Part shown: in pieces, positions 1 through 9,314 of the stretch | Layout: each line of letters starts with the position of its first letter | Numbering within the stretch: the stretch's first letter is position 1 | Source of the DNA: Campylobacterales bacterium | GTDB lineage: Bacteria; Campylobacterota; Campylobacteria; Campylobacterales; Sulfurimonadaceae | Assembly (NCBI GenBank): GCA_026390135.1 | Contig: JAPLGN010000022.1 | Coordinates: 103,160-167,159 of the forward strand | DNA: 64,000 bases | Direction of reading: 5' to 3' | Notes under the pieces: model-generated | Databases searched by the model: none | What the model was told of the DNA's origin: nothing | What the model saw: only the letters and a program-made list of their open reading frames with translations | Made by a program: the position numbers and the translations under genes

Positions 1-1026
1 ACCGTCAGTGATTGAAATAACGTTGGTTGGGATATACGCCGCAACGTCACCCGCTTGTGTTTCGATGATTGGAAGAGCAGTCAAAGAACCTGCACCCAAT
101 TCATCATTAACTTTTGCTGCACGCTCTAAGAGACGTGAGTGGATATAGAAAACATCCCCTGGATACGCTTCACGGCCTGGAGGACGACGAAGGATCAAAG
201 ACATTTCGCGATACGCTACTGCATGCTTAGAAAGATCATCATAAACGATCAAACCATGACGTGCTGAATCACGGAAGAATTCACCCATTGTTACACCAGT
301 ATACGGTGCAAGGAATTGAAGTGCTGCAGCTTCTGAAGCCGATGAAGCAACGATAATCGTATACTCCATTGCGCCCGCTTCTTCAAGACGACGGATAACG
401 TTAGCAACCGTTGATTCTTTTTGACCGATAGCAACGTAAATACATACTACACCGTTACCTTTTTGATTGATAATCGCATCAAGAGCAACGGTTGTTTTAC
501 CCGTTTGACGGTCACCAATGATAAGCTCGCGTTGACCACGTCCGATTGGAACAAGACAGTCAATTGCTTTAATACCGGTTGCCATTGGCTCGTGTACTGA
601 TTTACGTGCCATAATTCCCGGAGCTTTTTCTTCAATGAAACGTCTTTGAGTTGTCTCAATCGGTCCTTTTCCATCAATAGGTTCACCAAGAGCATTAACA
701 ACACGCCCAAGAAGTGCATCACCTACAGGAACTTCCAATAAACGTCCAAGACGTTTAACGCTCATACCTTCACGAAGTAATTTAGCACGACCGAGAACAA
801 CGATACCAACACTGCTCTCCTCAAGATTCATAACAAGACCTTGAGTCCCGTCTTCAAATTCAACCATTTCACCGGCCATAACATTATTTAGACCGTATAC
901 TTGGGCAATGCCATCTCCATATGAGACGATTTTACCGGTTTCATTAATATCTACATTAAGTTCGAAATTGCCAATTCGCTCTTTTATGATTGAACTGATT
1001 TCATCTGCTTGTACTTTTGCTACCAC
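1..1026 (-). CDS. atpA: F0F1 ATP synthase subunit alpha (partial, 3' end outside window)
   Basis: Non-catalytic nucleotide-binding subunit of the F1 head. The reverse strand reads open from a GTG at 1024-1026 to the window edge, about 342 codons of the usual 500. The Walker A motif GDRQTGKT lies near residue 170. The GTG start is chosen because AGGAG sits 7 bases upstream and the protein then begins [17 protein letters not shown], typical of AtpA. It follows atpH with 21 bases between, as the last visible gene of the parB-atpF'-atpF-atpH-atpA series; atpG, atpD and atpC are expected beyond the left edge. Confidence 0.97.
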   Translation of the reverse strand, partial: MVAKVQADEISSIIKERIGNFELNVDINETGKIVSYGDGIAQVYGLNNVMAGEMVEFEDGTQGLVMNLEESSVGIVVLGRAKLLREGMSVKRLGRLLEVPVGDALLGRVVNALGEPIDGKGPIETTQRRFIEEKAPGIMARKSVHEPMATGIKAIDCLVPIGRGQRELIIGDRQTGKTTVALDAIINQKGNGVVCIYVAIGQKESTVANVIRRLEEAGAMEYTIIVASSASEAAALQFLAPYTGVTMGEFFRDSARHGLIVYDDLSKHAVAYREMSLILRRPPGREAYPGDVFYIHSRLLERAAKVNDELGAGSLTALPIIETQAGDVAAYIPTNVISITDG

Positions 1027-1047
1027 TAGTTTCTCCTTTCGCGAGGG

Positions 1048-1584
1048 TTAAATTGCTTTTAAAATGTGCTCTGTAATTTGAGCATTAAGGCGGCTTTTTG
1101 AAAAATCGATTTCAACATTGAGACCATCTACGACAACACGGACACCGTCACACTCTGAAGCTGCAAACTCCAAAGAGATAGTAGCACCCATTTTAGCCCC
1201 AAGATCACGTGAAATAGAATCAATTGTTATTTGATCGATTTTGGAAACGCTGTAAATTCGACCGTTATAAACACGTTTGATCGATCCTATTTGGCGTTTT
1301 AACTCTTTTGCAATGGCTGGAATCAATATTAAACGCCCATTTTCACCCAAAAGCTTAATAAGGTTATTGATTTCACTGCTCTTCGCATTTTCTACCATTC
1401 CAAGAATTAAAGTAGTTTTTGCTGAAGATGCAATATCATTGCTGTTCATGATTTGAAGAAATTTCGAATCATCAAAAGCAGTTGCTAAAACTGCAAAAAG
1501 ATCAGAAGTGTTATCCAATGACGATGAATCTAAAACTGCAACAAGAGACTGAACGTAACGTTTAGCAATCATTTCTTGCTTCAT
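1048..1584 (-). CDS. atpH: F0F1 ATP synthase subunit delta
   Basis: 178-residue OSCP/delta subunit, the usual length, which joins the F1 head to the peripheral stalk. The N-terminal part (MKQEMIAKRYVQSLVAV) is the helical domain that binds alpha, and the C-terminal part contains the conserved hydrophobic strand region ending in the short tail NAQITEHILKAI. Its start abuts the atpF stop directly, so it is almost certainly translated from the same message as the b subunits. The assignment rests on sequence pattern plus position between atpF and atpA. Confidence 0.95.
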   Translation of the reverse strand: MKQEMIAKRYVQSLVAVLDSSSLDNTSDLFAVLATAFDDSKFLQIMNSNDIASSAKTTLILGMVENAKSSEINNLIKLLGENGRLILIPAIAKELKRQIGSIKRVYNGRIYSVSKIDQITIDSISRDLGAKMGATISLEFAASECDGVRVVVDGLNVEIDFSKSRLNAQITEHILKAI

Positions 1585-2100
1585 TTACGCCACCTTCTTT
1601 TTCAAAATATCGGTCATAGCTTCGCTACCCATGCTAGCATCACTAGCAGACATAACATCACCCATAACTTCATTAACAACGCTACGTACCATTTGACGCT
1701 TCTCAAGATCCATTAATGCATTGCTTTGCTTTTGCATAATCTCTGTATCTTGATCACATTGAGACATAACTTTATCACTCAAAATTTTGCACTCTTTTTT
1801 TGTCGTTTCACCAAGCTCATTAACAAAACGCGTTGCTTCTTCAATCTTTAGCTCTGCAGATTCTTTAAGACGCTTTGACTCACGGAGACGCTCTTGAACT
1901 TTTTCAAGTTCGCCTGCAATACCCGCACTTCGACCACCAAAATAATTTTTGAGTGGTTCCGCCAAAAGGTAGTAAAGGATACCTGCGAATACAAGGAAGT
2001 TGACGGTTCGTTGAACTATATCCGTTGAACCCTCGTGCGCTGCATCAGATCCAAAGAGATATGCGCTAAGCATTAATACAGTTATTACTATTTTACCCAT
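1585..2100 (-). CDS. atpF: F0F1 ATP synthase subunit b
   Basis: 171-residue peripheral-stalk subunit. An N-terminal signal-like segment (about residues 3-18) is followed by one membrane helix (about 33-47) and then a long charged helix (about 60-150) that would form the stalk coiled coil. The extra N-terminal hydrophobic segment is commonly seen in Campylobacterota b subunits. It lies between b' and delta with gaps of 9 and 0 bases. Having two different b-type genes in one operon matches the heterodimeric b/b' stalk known in this phylum. Confidence 0.93.
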   Translation of the reverse strand: MGKIVITVLMLSAYLFGSDAAHEGSTDIVQRTVNFLVFAGILYYLLAEPLKNYFGGRSAGIAGELEKVQERLRESKRLKESAELKIEEATRFVNELGETTKKECKILSDKVMSQCDQDTEIMQKQSNALMDLEKRQMVRSVVNEVMGDVMSASDASMGSEAMTDILKKKVA

Positions 2101-2109
2101 AGACTCTCC

Positions 2110-2532
2110 TTATATCTGATGAAGCTTAGCAGAAACTGCCGCTTGAAAATTAGGGACTTCCAATCGAAGTGCCCCACTCAATCGTGAACGCTCTTCGGAC
2201 ATCGCCTCTTCGAACTTAGTATACTCTAGTGCTAGCTCAGCACGTTTTGCTTCAATCTTGTTGCTCGCCAACGCTTTGGCCTCTGCAACAACTTTTTCTC
2301 TCATTGCATGCGCTTGTAGCTTGCCATCATTAACAATCTTTTCAGCAGTGGCGTGAAATGCAGCAATCTCAGAGTCGTTGTTACCAACTTCTTCAAGATC
2401 TTTTTTAATATCTGCATCTCTTTTTTCCATGTAACTGAAAAGAGGTTTATAAAGCAAACTATTTAGAGCGGCAATAAGGACAAGGAAGACAATCAGTGTA
2501 CTGACTAACAGTATCGGACTTATATCTAACAT
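2110..2532 (-). CDS. atpF': F0F1 ATP synthase subunit b'
   Basis: 140-residue b'-type stalk subunit: one membrane helix (about residues 5-24, rich in I, L, V), the short conserved stretch LLYKPLFSYMEKRD, then a charged helix to the C terminus. A strong AGGAGGT ribosome site lies just before the ATG. It starts the atp genes and follows parB with about 65 bases between, so it may be co-transcribed from the parAB side. Confidence 0.93.
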   Translation of the reverse strand: MLDISPILLVSTLIVFLVLIAALNSLLYKPLFSYMEKRDADIKKDLEEVGNNDSEIAAFHATAEKIVNDGKLQAHAMREKVVAEAKALASNKIEAKRAELALEYTKFEEAMSEERSRLSGALRLEVPNFQAAVSAKLHQI

Positions 2533-2597
2533 ACCACCTCCTAAAAGTTACGTGATTATACAACTCTTAAATTGAAGGGACAGTTAAACGGAGTGTT

Positions 2598-3446
2598 TTA
2601 TGACGAAAGTGTGGATAAAAATGTATCAATTTGCTCATTATCATCAAAATCAATGGTGAGTTTTGATCCTTTTTTGGATGATTTTAAACCCATTTGTTCT
2701 AAAAAGAGTTGTAATCTTTTAAAATCAAGCTCAACCAATTTATTCATATCATACGAAGGAGCAGTGTCATTCGTTTTGATTTTCTTAACCATTTGTTCGA
2801 CATCACGAACACTAAGCTTTTGTCCGATAATCGAATCAATAATGAGAACTTGCTCTTTTTCTTCTAATCCTACAACAACTTTTGCATGACCGGCAGTTAT
2901 TTTTCCCTCAATCAGAGCTTTTCGACCTTTATCGCCTAACTGCAATAAACGAAGAGTATTGGTAATTTGAGCACGACTTTTGTGCACTGTACTTGAGAGC
3001 TGTTCATGAGTTAATTCATGGATTTCAATCAATTCTTGATAAGCTTGTGCCAAATCAATAGCATTAAGCTCATCACGCTGAATATTTTCAATAAGAGCAT
3101 GCTGACGCATTTGCTCATCGCTAACCGAGACAATAATTGCTTTTATCGTTTTTAATTTAGCCAATTTACTCGCACGAAGGCGTCGTTCTCCGGCAATAAG
3201 GATATAACCATCGAGATCTTCTTTAACCACTATTGGCTGCAAAAGACCATGTGTTTTAATTGATTCAGCAAGTTCCGCTAAGGACTCAGAATCAAAATGT
3301 TTTCGAGGCTGATAAGGATTTGGACGAATTTTTGAGAGTGGAAGTTCTTCTACTCCCCCTTTCTTTGGAAGTTCATTATCATACGCTTCTTCGATTTCAC
3401 TGAGTAACGCCCCTAAACCACGCCCTAATGCGGATGCTTTTGCCAT
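2598..3446 (-). CDS. parB: Chromosome-partitioning protein ParB
   Basis: 282 residues. The N terminus (MAKASALGRGLGALL) is the conserved ParA-interacting segment. The ParB/Spo0J CTP-binding domain follows (about 35-125, with PNPYQPRK and the GERRLRA motif), then a helix-turn-helix (about 135-200) for parS binding and a C-terminal dimerisation region. It lies 10 bases downstream of parA in the same operon and works with it in origin segregation. I saw no convincing parS 16-mer in this window. Confidence 0.96.
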   Translation of the reverse strand: MAKASALGRGLGALLSEIEEAYDNELPKKGGVEELPLSKIRPNPYQPRKHFDSESLAELAESIKTHGLLQPIVVKEDLDGYILIAGERRLRASKLAKLKTIKAIIVSVSDEQMRQHALIENIQRDELNAIDLAQAYQELIEIHELTHEQLSSTVHKSRAQITNTLRLLQLGDKGRKALIEGKITAGHAKVVVGLEEKEQVLIIDSIIGQKLSVRDVEQMVKKIKTNDTAPSYDMNKLVELDFKRLQLFLEQMGLKSSKKGSKLTIDFDDNEQIDTFLSTLSS

Positions 3447-3456
3447 AAATACCCCT

Positions 3457-4239
3457 TTACGCGATAATGGCGTATGCTAGATCTTGATACGCTATTGAAC
3501 CACTAGATTTTACATCGTATAAAATAGCCGGCTTACCAAAACTTGGTGACTCTGCGAGTTTTACATTGCGAGGAATAACTATAAAATTATCTTCACTTGA
3601 TTTAAAGAGTTTGCTCTGAAAATGTTGGCGCAAATCGGCAAATACTTGGCGAGAAAGATTATTTTGAGCACTGTACATGGTCGGCAAAAAACCTTTGATT
3701 GTCAATTTTGGATTGATTGTTTTACGTACTAATTTTACGGTATTTAACAACTGCGCCAATCCTTCCAATGCAAAAAACTCACACTGTATTGGAATAATAA
3801 CCGAATTGGATGCCGAAAGTGCATTGATCGTCATTGGCCCAAGCGCAGGAGGAGAATCGATGATAATATAATCGTAATCATCTTTTACCTGCGCAATGGC
3901 TCGTTTTAAAATAAGTTCTCGCCCTTTGGCATTAGCTGCATCATAATATTCTTTTTCAATACCGACAAGACCGATATTTGAAGGAGCAATAAAAAGTTTA
4001 GGCAATGCTGTCTTTAGAATAATTTCACGTAATTTTTTGGCACCGATAAGAACATGATAAATATTAAATTCATAGTTGTTACGGTGATAGCCCAATGAAG
4101 TAGTCGCATTGGCTTGAGGATCAGCATCGATTAACAGCACTCTTTTCTCAGCGACAGCTAACGAAGCGGCTAAATTTACAGCAGTCGTTGTTTTACCAAC
4201 GCCTCCTTTTTGGTTTGCAATTACAATTACTTCGCTCAT
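3457..4239 (-). CDS. parA: Chromosome-partitioning ATPase ParA/Soj
   Basis: 260-residue Walker-type ATPase. The deviant Walker A KGGVGKTT is at residues 11-18, preceded by VIVIANQ; the switch I region [10 protein letters not shown] and Walker [12 protein letters not shown] are also visible. The ATG overlaps the birA stop in an ATGA arrangement. Paired with parB it is the chromosomal partition module, and its place next to the ATP synthase genes is typical for the phylum. Confidence 0.96.
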   Translation of the reverse strand: MSEVIVIANQKGGVGKTTTAVNLAASLAVAEKRVLLIDADPQANATTSLGYHRNNYEFNIYHVLIGAKKLREIILKTALPKLFIAPSNIGLVGIEKEYYDAANAKGRELILKRAIAQVKDDYDYIIIDSPPALGPMTINALSASNSVIIPIQCEFFALEGLAQLLNTVKLVRKTINPKLTIKGFLPTMYSAQNNLSRQVFADLRQHFQSKLFKSSEDNFIVIPRNVKLAESPSFGKPAILYDVKSSGSIAYQDLAYAIIA

Positions 4240-4871
4240 CGTAAACTATATATCCTTTGTCCATTGCATTCAAGGGAACCGTCTTCGCATAAGACAGCAT
4301 CATTCAATTCAATTGTTGTATTGTTGGAGTGTGTTGAAAAAGATTTACTTCTTTCAAATTCTAACTGGAATTTACTAAATATCTGCTTCCATGATGGAAA
4401 ACATTTTAGGTGCATCATATAAAGATTACTTAACTCTTCAGGAGAGATCTCTACGTCTATCGTTGCAAAAGTTTCTGGTGCATTTTTTAAATTAATCCCG
4501 ACTCCACAGATAAGGGAATCTCCAACTAAATTAGTAATCAATCCGCCTAGTTTTTGTTCCCCTAAATAAAAATCATTCGGCCATTTTAACCATATTTTTG
4601 ACCCTAAATCTTCCAAAATTTCTTTGAGTATGTATGCAAAATAAATAGAAGAAGATTCGAGTTTTAAATCATTTGGTAACGAGGATCGCTCAATGGCAAA
4701 GGAGATAAAAAGATTTCCCTCTTCACCAATCCAACTGTTTCCTCTCGAACCACGACCATCACTTTGTATCGTAGCACCTACACAAACAGGCGATTTTAGC
4801 CTCTTATTTTTAAGAGCATCAAGAAGATACCCTTGGGTAGAGTCAATCTCATCAAGCCAGAGTATTTCCAC
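4236..4871 (-). CDS. birA: Biotin--[acetyl-CoA-carboxylase] ligase
   Basis: 211-residue monofunctional biotin protein ligase: it activates biotin with ATP and attaches it to the carboxyl-carrier protein of acetyl-CoA carboxylase. The biotinyl-AMP loop GRGSRGNSW is near residue 40, followed by LKWPNDFYL and GGLI. The N-terminal HTH of E. coli BirA is absent, so no repressor function is expected. It overlaps fmt upstream by about 20 bases and parA downstream by 4. Confidence 0.94.
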   Translation of the reverse strand: MEILWLDEIDSTQGYLLDALKNKRLKSPVCVGATIQSDGRGSRGNSWIGEEGNLFISFAIERSSLPNDLKLESSSIYFAYILKEILEDLGSKIWLKWPNDFYLGEQKLGGLITNLVGDSLICGVGINLKNAPETFATIDVEISPEELSNLYMMHLKCFPSWKQIFSKFQLEFERSKSFSTHSNNTTIELNDAVLCEDGSLECNGQRIYSLR

Positions 4872-5763
4872 AAACCAATCGCTTCCCGTTTAAGTACGCC
4901 ACTGCGGAAGTCTCTTGCTTCGAAGGAGCTTGTAACGTAGTCACTCGAAGAGATCCTTTCGTACATTGAATCACAATACCTGTCCCATCAATAGCGATGA
5001 TCTCTCCTGGATTACCCACACTCTCATCATCTTCAAAAGTAAGCGATTTAATCTTTAATCCCGACTCAGTGAATATGCCAGGCCATGGAGTAAAAGCGCG
5101 ATAACGATTATGTATCTCACGCGCATTCTCAAATGTAATCAATCCATCTGTTTTAGAAATCTTTTTACAGTGCGATGCTTTTAATTCTTCTTGCACAATA
5201 GCAGTTTTTTGATCCCAAGTACGTATCACATCCAGCGTTAAATCGCACGCAATAGCGGTTAATCGTGCGTATAATGATTCTACCATTTCATCTGGTGCGA
5301 TAGTCAAACTTGCAATTTTAATAATAGCGCCCGTATCCAATCCCTCATCCATCCACATAGCCGTCACACCGCTCATTTTATCATTATTAAGAAGTGCTTG
5401 CTGGATTGGGCTGGCTCCACGATAGTTAGGGAGTATCGAAGCATGTAGATTAATACACGGTACGTAGTCTAAAATTGCTTTGGGTAATATCTGTCCGTAC
5501 GCTGCTACAACAATCAAATCACATGGAATGCTTAGAACCTGCTCAACGGTATCAGGATCTCTCAAACGACTGGGCTGATAAATCGGGATATTTTTTTCTT
5601 GCGCAAAAACTTTTACACTGAGAGGAGTCAAAAGTGCTTTACGGCCTACCGGTTTATCAGGCTGCGTATAAACGGCTACAACTTCGACATCATTAGCTTC
5701 AACAAGAGTACGCAAAATTTGAGTTGCATACTCAGGTGTTCCCATAAAAATAATACGTGTCAT
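4852..5763 (-). CDS. fmt: Methionyl-tRNA formyltransferase
   Basis: 303 residues, the usual length. It formylates initiator Met-tRNA from 10-formyl-tetrahydrofolate. The N-terminal Rossmann part starts [13 protein letters not shown]. The catalytic region has NLHASILPNYRGASPIQ and the downstream GVTAMWMDEGLDTG motif, and the C-terminal OB-fold begins about residue 205. Its ATG overlaps the proB stop by one base (TAATG), which indicates translational coupling. Confidence 0.96.
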   Translation of the reverse strand: MTRIIFMGTPEYATQILRTLVEANDVEVVAVYTQPDKPVGRKALLTPLSVKVFAQEKNIPIYQPSRLRDPDTVEQVLSIPCDLIVVAAYGQILPKAILDYVPCINLHASILPNYRGASPIQQALLNNDKMSGVTAMWMDEGLDTGAIIKIASLTIAPDEMVESLYARLTAIACDLTLDVIRTWDQKTAIVQEELKASHCKKISKTDGLITFENAREIHNRYRAFTPWPGIFTESGLKIKSLTFEDDESVGNPGEIIAIDGTGIVIQCTKGSLRVTTLQAPSKQETSAVAYLNGKRLVCGNTLA

Positions 5764-6530
5764 TAAAGTTCTTTCCCTTTAAATAAACTTCCGCCTTTAT
5801 GGGAATCTTCAAGTAAAAAAGATCGTACATCACTCAAATCGAAACCGCTTGCCAAAAACATCGAACCACCACGCTTTAGTAAAAAGTCAGCTGCTTTAAG
5901 CTTCGTAACGATTCCACCTGTTGCAAAATTATGATTAGGAGTCACTTCCATAATCAGTTCTTCTTCTGTAATAAATTCAATGCACGCGCGTACAGTAGCA
6001 TCCATATGACTTCTAGGATCTTTATCATAATAGGCATCAATATCAGAGAGAATAATGAGCATATCCGCTCCAAAATGATGTGCTGCATATGCCGAAAGCT
6101 GATCATTGTCTCCCAACACCAACTCCTCCGTAGCGGTTGCATCGTTTTCGTTGATAATAGGAACAACGTTGTGGGCAAGGAGGGTTTCGATGGTGTCTTT
6201 GGCTTTTTGGGACTCTTCTGAGGTGTTAAAATTGGCAGCAGTTACCAAAATTTGTGAGGGAATGAGGTTGTGATGTTCAAACATTTTACGGTATTTGTTC
6301 ATCAATATCGGCTGACCGATAGAGGCAAGAGCTTGTTTATTGGCAAGAATTTTTTTATCAAGCTTTAGCTCGGTATAACCAGCGGCTACTGCCCCTGATG
6401 AGACTAGAATAACTTCATATTTGGCTTTAAGCTCCGCAATAAAATCGACCAAAGCCTGCATTCTATCTTTTGCAATACGGTTTTGCTCACTTAAAACAGC
6501 GCTGCCAACTTTTACAACAAGCCGTTTCAT
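5763..6530 (-). CDS. proB: Glutamate 5-kinase (short form without PUA domain)
   Basis: 255 residues. It phosphorylates glutamate in the first step of proline synthesis. The amino-acid kinase fold is complete: [13 protein letters not shown] at the N terminus, VSSGAVAAG, the IINENDA glutamate site and [14 protein letters not shown]. coli ProB has about 110 extra C-terminal residues forming a PUA domain; this protein ends at the kinase domain, the short form common in Campylobacterota. It overlaps obgE upstream by 4 bases. Confidence 0.95.
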   Translation of the reverse strand: MKRLVVKVGSAVLSEQNRIAKDRMQALVDFIAELKAKYEVILVSSGAVAAGYTELKLDKKILANKQALASIGQPILMNKYRKMFEHHNLIPSQILVTAANFNTSEESQKAKDTIETLLAHNVVPIINENDATATEELVLGDNDQLSAYAAHHFGADMLIILSDIDAYYDKDPRSHMDATVRACIEFITEEELIMEVTPNHNFATGGIVTKLKAADFLLKRGGSMFLASGFDLSDVRSFLLEDSHKGGSLFKGKEL

Positions 6531-7621
6531 TTGCGCTCCGACACGACCATTTGATAAAGTGCATACGTCAATGGTTTAATATTAAGAGCAATAGCCGAAG
6601 AAATAGGAACAATGAAAGCCGGTAATGATTTATCATAAAAACCTGTATCAAAACTTTCTTGCTCATACACAGGAAAATCGCTGCTAAAACCAAATCGGCT
6701 TTTTTTCGCTGCATCCAACTTAACAAGCTTCAAAAATGAATTCGTTTTTTCAATTGCTTCTTCAGGACTCATAGCATCTGCACGTGTCAATGCAATTGCA
6801 TAGCTACGTTCAGCCAATAGTGGTGAAAAAGCAACTAATTCTTTTTTAAGTGTTTCATACTGGTACTCTAACTCATGATAGGATGCTAAATCGATCATAA
6901 AGAGCAAAGTTTTTGTTCGCTCAATGTGACGTAAGAATTTTAGACCTAGCCCTTTACCCTCAGACGCACCACCGATAATTCCTGGAATATCGGCCATGAT
7001 ATAGGAATCGTAATCAATATTGATTTGACCAAGCTTAGGAGTAAGAGTCGTAAATTCATAGTTTGCCACTTCTGGACGAGCATTTGAAACCGTTGAAATG
7101 AGCGTTGATTTTCCAACATTAGGAAATCCGACCAACCCTACATCCGCAATGAGCTTAAGATCAAGCTTAACGACTCTGACAACTTCAGGTTCACCCGGTT
7201 GTGCATACATAGGTTTTTGGTTAGTTGAAGATTTAAAGTGAACGTTTCCAAGTCCACCGCGTCCTCCTTCTAAAAAGAGAACTTCTCTTCCATCTTCGAG
7301 TAAATCTAGCAACACTTCACCCGTTTCAACGTCTACCACTTGTGTCCCAGGAGGTACAACAACAACAAGTCGTTGCCCCATTCTTCCTGCCATGTTAGAG
7401 CCCATACCTGGTTTGCCTTTTTCAGCTTTTAGGTTTTTATTCCCCTGAAAATGTGATAGCGTATGCGTGTTATTATCAACTCTGAAATAAACATCACCGC
7501 CTTTTCCGCCATCTCCACCATTTGGTCCGCCTTGGAGGACGTATTTTTCACGTCTGAAACCAACGCATCCCGCGCCGCCCTTACCTGAAGAGAGAGTGAG
7601 TTCTACACTGTCATTAAACAT
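6527..7621 (-). CDS. obgE: Obg-family GTPase ObgE/CgtA
   Basis: 364 residues. The N-terminal glycine-rich Obg fold (1-158, starting [16 protein letters not shown]) precedes a GTPase domain with G1 [10 protein letters not shown]3 DIPG and G4-like TRAD. It acts in large ribosomal subunit maturation. An upstream ATG at 7645 would add 8 residues; I chose 7621 because AGGA lies 7 bases before it and family members start at MF.D. It lies downstream of rpmA across a roughly 195-base gap holding the rpmA terminator. Confidence 0.95.
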   Translation of the reverse strand: MFNDSVELTLSSGKGGAGCVGFRREKYVLQGGPNGGDGGKGGDVYFRVDNNTHTLSHFQGNKNLKAEKGKPGMGSNMAGRMGQRLVVVVPPGTQVVDVETGEVLLDLLEDGREVLFLEGGRGGLGNVHFKSSTNQKPMYAQPGEPEVVRVVKLDLKLIADVGLVGFPNVGKSTLISTVSNARPEVANYEFTTLTPKLGQINIDYDSYIMADIPGIIGGASEGKGLGLKFLRHIERTKTLLFMIDLASYHELEYQYETLKKELVAFSPLLAERSYAIALTRADAMSPEEAIEKTNSFLKLVKLDAAKKSRFGFSSDFPVYEQESFDTGFYDKSLPAFIVPISSAIALNIKPLTYALYQMVVSERK

Positions 7622-7787
7622 CGAGTATCCTTTATATAACGCCAAAAGAATAAAATTCTGTTGGCTACGCTAGCCTACATAAGGCGCTAAAGATTGTCTT
7701 TAAAAGACAGAAATTATTTGCTCAATACCACATTTTGCGAAATAAAATACACTATTAAAAAAATAATATCTTGGAAAAAGCATAAGA

Positions 7788-7808
7788 ATCGAGCATAAAA
7801 TGCTCGAT
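7788..7808 (-). terminator. Perfect hairpin after rpmA
   Basis: A 9-base inverted repeat (ATCGAGCAT / ATGCTCGAT) with a 3-base AAA centre lies 8 bases past the rpmA stop. On the minus strand it is followed by a moderately T-rich stretch (TCTTATGCTTTTT). It likely ends or attenuates the ribosomal-protein message before obgE. The T tract is interrupted, so termination may be partial. Confidence 0.6.
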
Positions 7809-7816
7809 GGAGGAAA

Positions 7817-8074
7817 TTAAGCGGCAGGTATTACTGAAACTTGTTTGCGTTTTTTGTCTTTGCGCTCGAAAGCAACAACACCGTCAACTAATGCATACAA
7901 AGTGTGGTCTTTACCCATACCGATATTTTTACCTGGGTGAACTTTAGTTCCACGTTGACGAATAATGATATTACCCGCACGTACAACTTCACCACCGTAT
8001 TTTTTAACACCGAGTCTACGTCCCGCTGAATCGCGGTTATTCTGTGTACTACCCTGACCTTTTTTGTGAGCCAT
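7817..8074 (-). CDS. rpmA: 50S ribosomal protein L27
   Basis: 85 residues, normal length. It starts [20 protein letters not shown], the conserved N-terminal tail that reaches the peptidyl-transferase centre, and contains [12 protein letters not shown]. No cleavable Firmicutes-type N-terminal extension is present. It follows rplU by 17 bases in the standard rplU-rpmA-obg order. Confidence 0.98.
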   Translation of the reverse strand: MAHKKGQGSTQNNRDSAGRRLGVKKYGGEVVRAGNIIIRQRGTKVHPGKNIGMGKDHTLYALVDGVVAFERKDKKRKQVSVIPAA

Positions 8075-8091
8075 GCTATTCTCCTACTCTA

Positions 8092-8400
8092 TTACGCGTT
8101 GATCGCAGTGATACGAACACGTGTGTGATCTCTACGGAAACCACGTTTAACTTTACTGTCTTTACGACGACGTTTTTTGAAAATTACGACTTTACGGTCA
8201 CGACCTTCATTGATTACTTCAGCCATAACAACAGCACCCTCTACGAATGGAGTACCTGTGCGAAGTTCGCCGCTATTAACAGCTAAAACCTCTTTGATTT
8301 CGATGGCAGTCTTAGGATCTAGTCCCATTTTATCGAACAAGAGGATATCGCCCACTTGAACTTTGTACTGTTTACCACCATTTTTAATGATTGCGTACAT
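8092..8400 (-). CDS. rplU: 50S ribosomal protein L21
   Basis: 102 residues beginning [18 protein letters not shown], typical of L21, with the [17 protein letters not shown] rRNA-binding part near the C terminus. An in-frame ATG two codons upstream (8406) is rejected because AAGGA would then lie only 1 base away; from 8400 it is 6 bases away. It is the first gene of the rplU-rpmA pair, with a likely promoter about 40 bases upstream. Confidence 0.97.
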   Translation of the reverse strand: MYAIIKNGGKQYKVQVGDILLFDKMGLDPKTAIEIKEVLAVNSGELRTGTPFVEGAVVMAEVINEGRDRKVVIFKKRRRKDSKVKRGFRRDHTRVRITAINA

Positions 8401-8437
8401 TAGCATTCCTTACCTATAAGTCTACAAAAAGTTGCGA

Positions 8438-8443
8438 ATTGTA
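8438..8443 (-). promoter_or_regulatory. Candidate -10 box of rplU
   Basis: On the minus strand TACAAT lies 38 bases before the rplU ATG, behind an AT-rich stretch. No clear -35 hexamer is seen, as is usual for housekeeping promoters in Campylobacterota. The call rests on position and hexamer only. Confidence 0.4.
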
Positions 8444-8504
8444 GCGAAATAATATTTAAGCTTAAATTAAAATGCAGTGTCTATTATTGGAACACCTCAA
8501 GTTT

Positions 8505-8574
8505 ATGTATCTCTTTACGCTATTTTGATACATAATCTAGCTAAATCATTATACATTATTCTCTATTAGCTAGA
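8505..8574. repeat. Two adjacent inverted repeats between rplU and the DUF3365 gene
   Basis: Two imperfectly spaced palindromes lie side by side: ATGTATC (8505-8511) with GATACAT (8527-8533), and TCTAGCTAA (8536-8544) with TTAGCTAGA (8566-8574). They sit just past the end of the minus-strand DUF3365 gene and upstream of the rplU promoter. They could be a terminator pair or protein-binding sites; there is no long T run. Confidence 0.4.
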
Positions 8575-8590
8575 CATAATAGTTGTTTTA

Positions 8591-9151
8591 TTACTTTGGT
8601 AAAGTAACAACTATCATACCTCGAAGATCACCCATGACATATCCCATTGCTTTATCTTCAGGATACATTTTTTTTATTTCTTTGAAAAGTGGAGACTCAC
8701 TTGCAATATTCCCATGGCACTTTAAACATGCTTCGCTATTAATAACAATCGGTTTATAGTACATATACTCTTCATTTCGTTGCTTTATCTCATATGATGG
8801 TAGTGGTTGTCCAGAATGCTGAAGTTCTGCCCATCTTCTTAATATGATTTCTTCCTCAGCATTAGCGACATTAATCGGATTGCGATTTTTAAGACTTACG
8901 CGTTTAACTGTTACATTAGACTCTTTTCCGACTTGATCAGTAAGATTCAAAGCATTTTGTGAACAAAAATTAAGTGCGCCAATTGGCCCTGACCTTTGCA
9001 TGTATCCTTTTAATTCACCGCTTAATTTTTCTAATAAGCTTGCTGAAACTGCCGATCCCTTTTGTCCAGCTTGTTCTCCTGACAAAGATCCTGCGAACAA
9101 AAGTGAAGATGAAACTATTAATGATAATAGAGAGTATCGAATCATAAACAT
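8591..9151 (-). CDS. Periplasmic DUF3365 (Tll0287-like) c-type haem protein
   Basis: 186 residues. An N-terminal signal peptide (MFMIRYSLLSLIVSSSLLFAG) is followed by a DUF3365-type domain with the helical FCSQNALNLTDQVG region, RRVS-like basic segment and MYYKPIVI, ending in a c-type haem site CLKCH near residue 145. Proteins of this family are small haem sensors or redox proteins, either free or as input domains of signalling proteins. Here it stands alone, divergent from the MarR-efflux operon. Its partner and substrate cannot be told from the sequence. Confidence 0.8.
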   Translation of the reverse strand: MFMIRYSLLSLIVSSSLLFAGSLSGEQAGQKGSAVSASLLEKLSGELKGYMQRSGPIGALNFCSQNALNLTDQVGKESNVTVKRVSLKNRNPINVANAEEEIILRRWAELQHSGQPLPSYEIKQRNEEYMYYKPIVINSEACLKCHGNIASESPLFKEIKKMYPEDKAMGYVMGDLRGMIVVTLPK

Positions 9152-9244
9152 ATCCTTTATTATAATTACTATAATTTTACACGATCTCTATTTATTTGTA
9201 TATTAAACTAGACTTTTACTTATACTCATTGTTAAAACATTATC

Positions 9245-9273
9245 TTGACATTTTAGGTGTCCAGAGATACAAT
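9245..9273 (+). promoter_or_regulatory. Sigma-70 promoter of the marR-RND operon
   Basis: TTGACA (9245-9250), a 17-base spacer and TACAAT (9268-9273) make a near-consensus sigma-70 promoter. The marR start is 42 bases past the -10 box. A strong -35 is rare in this phylum, which suggests a potent promoter that depends on repression. Confidence 0.75.
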
Positions 9274-9282
9274 TCGTTCAAT

Positions 9283-9300
9283 TAGTTGCATAGTCAACTA
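9283..9300 (+). promoter_or_regulatory. Palindromic operator, likely MarR autorepression site
   Basis: TAGTTG (9283-9288) and CAACTA (9295-9300) form a perfect 6-base inverted repeat with a 6-base spacer, an 18-base site typical in size for MarR dimers. It lies about 10 bases past the -10 box, over the expected transcription start and just before the TAGGAG ribosome site. Binding there would block the operon. Confidence 0.6.
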
Positions 9301-9314
9301 TTTAGGAGTTTATT

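Noticed and set aside
447..722. Open frame of 91 codons on the minus strand
   Set aside because: It is another frame of atpA, whose own frame is unbroken and has family motifs here.
1204..1216. TCACGTGA-centred palindrome as a parS site
   Set aside because: Only the core fits the TGTTTCACGTGAAACA consensus and it lies inside atpH.
1585..2532. Duplicate ATP synthase b genes as a recent duplication
   Set aside because: The two differ in length and sequence and fit the known b and b' pair of this phylum.
5763..6530. ProB shortened by loss of its C-terminal PUA domain
   Set aside because: The short kinase-only form is normal in this phylum and the gene is tightly coupled on both sides, so it is not a truncation.
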